From Anopheles merus (Eukaryota; Arthropoda; Insecta; Diptera; Culicidae), in NCBI RefSeq assembly GCF_017562075.2, contig NC_054082.1, forward strand, positions 16,681,286 through 16,745,285: a stretch of DNA of 64,000 bases, given 5' to 3'. Below the pieces are notes generated by a model. The model had not been told where the DNA came from and did no database searches. It worked only from the letters and a program-made list of their open reading frames with translations. The position numbers and the translations under genes were made by a program. Positions 59,571 through 64,000 of the stretch are shown one piece after another. Each line of letters starts with the position of its first letter. Positions within the stretch are counted from its first letter, which is position 1.

Positions 59571-60921
59571 CACGTTTGCTAAAGTCATCAATCAAAGCGA
59601 TAAAGTGGAAAAGCGAAACAAAAAATGGATACAAAAAATGAAAAAATCAATCAATCATGATAGCAATTAAAAACTGTTAGTAAAGGTGATGACTCGTTTT
59701 TTTTGTTGTCAATGTTTGGCCTTGCAATTTGCATCGTTTTTTCAGTCCAATCATTTGAATTCATTTGCAATTACAAAGGGAAGTATTGATGAATAGAATC
59801 GAGGCGACACTTCAAACTGTAAATTGATGGACAGTGAAAAATGCCGTCCGTAAAAAAACGACATTTTAATGATGTTTTAAATGAAATAAAATAAATGATC
59901 TCTTCCCTTCGCGTTGGACAGGACCACAGAGCGCATCAGGTTAGGTGTACTTTCAATTAACAATGTCATCCGATGCGGTCGTTTCGCTTTTTTTGTATTA
60001 TTTTTTTCCTGTATGTGCCGCACATATTAAACCATACGTTATCGTGGGTTATATCTTCTTTATCAACACCGCCCATCGCACGAGCGGAGCCTCGCGACCA
60101 GCTGAAAAAAACCCCCTCATCACCTCCCAAATGGTGCGCCTTTCATCTTTCATTATGCGACTGCTATCTTTCCCTTTTAGGCGCCGTAATTTGACTCCAC
60201 GCCAGATTAAATCATTAAAAGGGACAAACTAACAAACAGGAGAGAGAGAGAGCGGACCAACCTCACCCAACATGGATGCATTTAGCTTGCATGTCTGTAT
60301 AGAGGGACATCTCGGGAATGTCACTGTAAACCCGCGAACAAGACACGCGCGTCCAACCGATGATCCGTACGCGGTTGATAAGTAAATGACGCGACACATG
60401 TCCCATTGCCCGCTTAGGAGCTCCGCGGGTACCCGGTGCTGCCGTCCCAACGGCACCCTTGCGGTCCGATTTTTAAGGATTTAATCATTACCGCTCCGCA
60501 CGGTAATGCTATCCATCTGTGCTATCCATCCTCGATATCCATTCGATAAGCGTAACAAACTACCGTGTACCCTCCTATCGCGCTAGATTTCTGGTTCCGA
60601 CCGACAACTCCCCCGGGGATGTGTGAGAAGGTTCTACACATCGTACAAATCGGGAAAAAACACGCAACAGGGAAACCGCAAAAATCAACCATATCATGTT
60701 ACACACACATGCACACAAGATTTTAATTACGAGGTTTAGCGTTCAATCACGGAAGCACTGTCGTCGTGTGGGTTTGGGGAAACCACTCTCCTGTACCACC
60801 TGGAATGCTGCTACTGCTGCTGCAATCACACGGTACGGGGTTTCCGAGTTGAGCCGAGAGGTTAAGCAAATACGGAAGTAGCTGGAAGCTGCAAGTTTGT
60901 CCACCGAGCGCGCCACAGCAG

Positions 60922-60941
60922 ACACACACACACACACACAC
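60922..60941. repeat. CA microsatellite, (AC)10
   Basis: A perfect run. Confidence 0.93.
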
Positions 60942-61706
60942 GCAACGCAGAACGGAAGCAACGCGCCACGCGAAGAAACTGTTTGTCCAACTCAAAACCG
61001 TGGCGGCAGAGCATGGCGGTAGGATGACAATCGGATGGATTGTTGTTGCTAGCGCCTTTGCTAGAGACTGCGCACCACACGAAAGCGGTGGGAAAGCGAC
61101 ATTTCGTCCAAGGTTGCACCGCCGGCCAGTGTCTTGGGGGGATGTAAGATGCTCACCGGTGAGCATGCACTTTTGGTGAGAAAAGTAAACAGACAGAGAC
61201 AGATGGGTGAGGGAATTGGTGTGTGCTTGCCGTTGTGCTTGTTACACGAAGAATTCATTGAGCTGAAGATACTGTTCTTGAAAATGATCTTAATTTTTGC
61301 CCTCAAAAATTGTGTTAAAATTAGAATTTACTTAAAAAACCAGTCACACACCCGTCCATAATCAAAGCAAAGAAAACCGTTACAAAACGTTACGCATTTA
61401 CGCTTATTACTCCACATCCACCAAGAAGGTAGCGCATACAAAAAAGAAAAAGCACTCCCATTAAAATAAAAGACATAAATCCATTGATCCCTGCCAAAAA
61501 TTGCCATAATCCACCAAACAGAACGGCGGCAGCACAAAGACGCCAAGGTCTGACTTTTATATACACTCAACTGGAATGAAAACAAACAGCCTCAAAAATA
61601 GAATTATCGCAACATTGTTGCATTTTGCTGTTTTTTCACGGCAAAACGAAGCATTGCTACTGTTACTGCAGCAACACTGCGCGGCCGAGATGCATCGTGC
61701 ATGCAT

Positions 61707-61708
<2 letters not shown>

Positions 61709-61755
<47 letters not shown>

Positions 61756-61779
61756 TGTGTTGTGTGTGTGTGTGTGTAT
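61709..61779. repeat. Long GT microsatellite
   Basis: About 70 bp, with (GT)22 perfect on the left and a few A/T interruptions on the right. It is the longest dinucleotide array in the window. Confidence 0.97.
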
Positions 61780-63731
61780 AGGCCAAAGGTGTGCAAAGCT
61801 ATATTTGCTTCCTTCATTGCATTGCATTGTGCCACTCGATGTACAGGGGGAAACAGTCTTAAAGGCAAAGAAGCAACAATACGCAACGGAACGGGCGCGC
61901 AAAGCAAACGCAGACAAAGCGCACCAGTATTTCGATGTTCGAGGCGTGAAATAGTGAATTAGATTGCAGTTTTTGGTGAAGAGGGCTACAGCAATCAGCC
62001 AAAAAAAAAAAGGAAAAAAAGAAACCCGAATGATCAGCAAACAATATTATGCGCACGGGGCACTATCGACCGGAGCTGGAACCATGATTGGGTTTCCCTT
62101 TTTTTGTTTATTGAAAAAACGACTTCAAAAAAACGGCCTCAAATTAGCAAAACCAGCATAGGCTTCAAAGGTGCTGTTTTGTGAGGTGTCCTTCAAAAAT
62201 GAAGCCAAAAAATACGGCAAACAAGGGAGAGCGCGACCACCCCACTTTCTTCTACAAGACACCCGGCCATTTGCTGTCTTGAAAATTGCAACAAAAAATG
62301 CGTTGTTAAAAAAAGGACGAGGCGTCCCTTGAATTGAACTTGAACTGAAGTGAGAGTGGCCTGAGTCTTCGTTCTTTGTTTGCGCCAAAATCAAGATCAC
62401 TTCTAGGGATGTAGGGATGTCCGTTTTCCTTTTGCCTTGCAAGTGGTCTAATTTCTATCTTTTCTGTAACGATTTTTTGTTGTTGTGGTGTCCCTCGTTG
62501 AGAAGTCGACGGTGGTGTTGGGTGTTTGGGGTTTTGTTTTGAGATCGTGAGGTTTTTTTTCCCCCTCTCGGCGGCATATTCTGTGAATATGTGCATATTT
62601 ATTAACAGCTAATCGGAACAATGTGACAAATCAGCTTTACGTCGTTGGGCGCACCCTGTCGCTGCTGCTTCTGTATTTCTGCAAAGAGGCAAGACAGAAA
62701 AAAATTGCATCTAGGAGGCTGAGGATGTTTGTTTCGATCCTCGAACGGGGCTGGGCTGGTCCGGGGACCTGGGTGCTCTTCATGTAAATGAAATGTTTAT
62801 GTTCGTAGATAATTGGATTTCATTGTTATGATCGTTGCCGTGGCACCGGTCGCGGGATGCTTTTGTATGGAGTGATTTTTTTTTTGTTTAGCTTTGAATG
62901 ATTCGTTTTTTTTTTTAATTTCTTGTGTTTTGCTGTTTCGACTAACTCTCCTCTCGCACCTCCCGGACGGTTGGGTAACGGAGCGGCCACTTTTGGAATT
63001 ACGGTTGTGTGCAGATTTTCGTGCAAGAGGTTTCGTTTTGGCGCCCGGCATAAAAGCGATTAGACAATATCGCTCAGTTTTAAGGGCATTTTTTTTTTTC
63101 AAGTTGCTTTGCTTTTAACTGTTTTACATGTGATAGAGTAAGGCTTTTTTTTGTTGGTGAATGGAATCTAATTCCCTTTTGGGATGGAAGCGTGGAATCC
63201 GAAACAGGAACAGATTAGCCCGGTAGCCCGATTTAATGTAGATCCGTTCACATCCATTGCCAATATTTATATCCCGTAGATAATTGGAAGTGTATTGTGG
63301 CACTAGAGGCTGTAGAAAATGGTGAGAAAAAGGCTTTTAGAGGGTTGTTTCTTTTCTCTTAAAACTGTAACGGAAACTGGCTACACTGGAAAGCGAACGG
63401 AACACGATTCCACCTCAAGCGCAATGCAACACCCCGTGTGCGGGGAAAAGGCAGTGTCGTGATTTATTCCAGCGCCACACGATCCTTTGGACAAATTTGA
63501 TAAATTCATCAACGTCAACCACACTTCGCTTCCCCCTTCAATGAGGGGCCGTTTTTTTGTTACAGTCACTCATTTCCTAATGACTTCCAATCGGCTTCCA
63601 CCAACTTCCTAAGCACTGCAAAACTCCCCCCCACGTTAGTACGGAAGCGGATTTATCCTGTTACCATCATTACATCAAACACTTTCCACCGTTGAACCAG
63701 TCTGTCAACAGTGAACGGTGTGGTTGAATGG

Positions 63732-63770
63732 CACCACCACCACCACCACATAATCATCATCATCATCATC
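63732..63770. repeat. Compound trinucleotide repeat (CAC)n(ATC)n
   Basis: CAC units to 63750, then ATC units from 63753. Confidence 0.93.
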
Positions 63771-64000
63771 GTGGTCGATCGGGTAACTGAACCGAGTAAA
63801 GCCGCACCAGCAATGGACGACCCCTTTCCCTCGGGCGGGCTCGTTTTTTGTCTGTGTCTTCCCGTCGACCTGATCCGCTTGTAAGTCCTTTAACCGGGGC
63901 CGTAATCCCGTGTCGTTACGGCTGGATTACGGCGCACAATCACGCACGCACGCACACACATGCCACCCAAGTGCCGTCTTCCCGTAGCGTTTATACGGCC

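Larger units (their letters stand above)
51814..64000. other. No recognisable gene downstream of the BEL element
   Basis: Only simple repeats stand out: GT arrays at 54078, 59129 and 61709, a CA array at 60922, CAG tracts, a CAC/ATC compound repeat near 63732 and an AT-rich island at about 57690-58020. Short open frames have no domain motif. The stretch looks intronic or intergenic. Confidence 0.55.

Noticed and set aside
61625..61954. Protein with a long Val-Cys run
   Set aside because: It is a direct reading of the long GT microsatellite.

Overview
The window is eukaryotic, mosquito-like nuclear DNA, most probably from the Anopheles gambiae complex. The case rests on three tRNA-derived SINEs that look like the Anopheles SINE200 type, a BEL/Pao LTR retrotransposon, a small-intron serine protease gene with an arthropod core promoter, and very dense dinucleotide microsatellites and poly(C/G) tracts in gene-poor DNA. 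The species call is inference; the eukaryotic and insect features are seen directly. A 100-base run of N (11042-11141) is an assembly gap. Layout: 1-28149 is non-coding accessory or intronic-type DNA with microsatellites, AT-rich islands, two SINEs (about 5707-5879 and 14752-14962) and the gap. 28150-29480 holds the one host gene I can support, a three-exon S1 (chymotrypsin-fold) serine protease on the minus strand. It has signal peptide, activation site, catalytic triad, TATA box, initiator and poly(A) signal. 29447-43144 is again without recognisable genes. A third SINE lies at 43145-43362. From 45567 to 51808 there is a complete BEL/Pao retrotransposon on the plus strand: two 359-bp LTRs that look identical by eye, a 5-bp target duplication and one uninterrupted Gag-Pol frame. 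51809-64000 again shows only simple repeats. The protease appears to be a secreted digestive-type enzyme whose specificity pocket (Gly189/Gly216/Asp226 in chymotrypsin numbering) resembles that of crab collagenase (brachyurin). The BEL element carries its own machinery in one polyprotein (PHD-like finger, capsid region, Cys/His region, aspartic protease, reverse transcriptase, RNase H, integrase) and looks like a very recent insertion that could still be active. Nothing links the protease and the transposon functionally. Small exons of large, intron-rich genes could be hidden in the remaining DNA; I could not identify any by reading alone.
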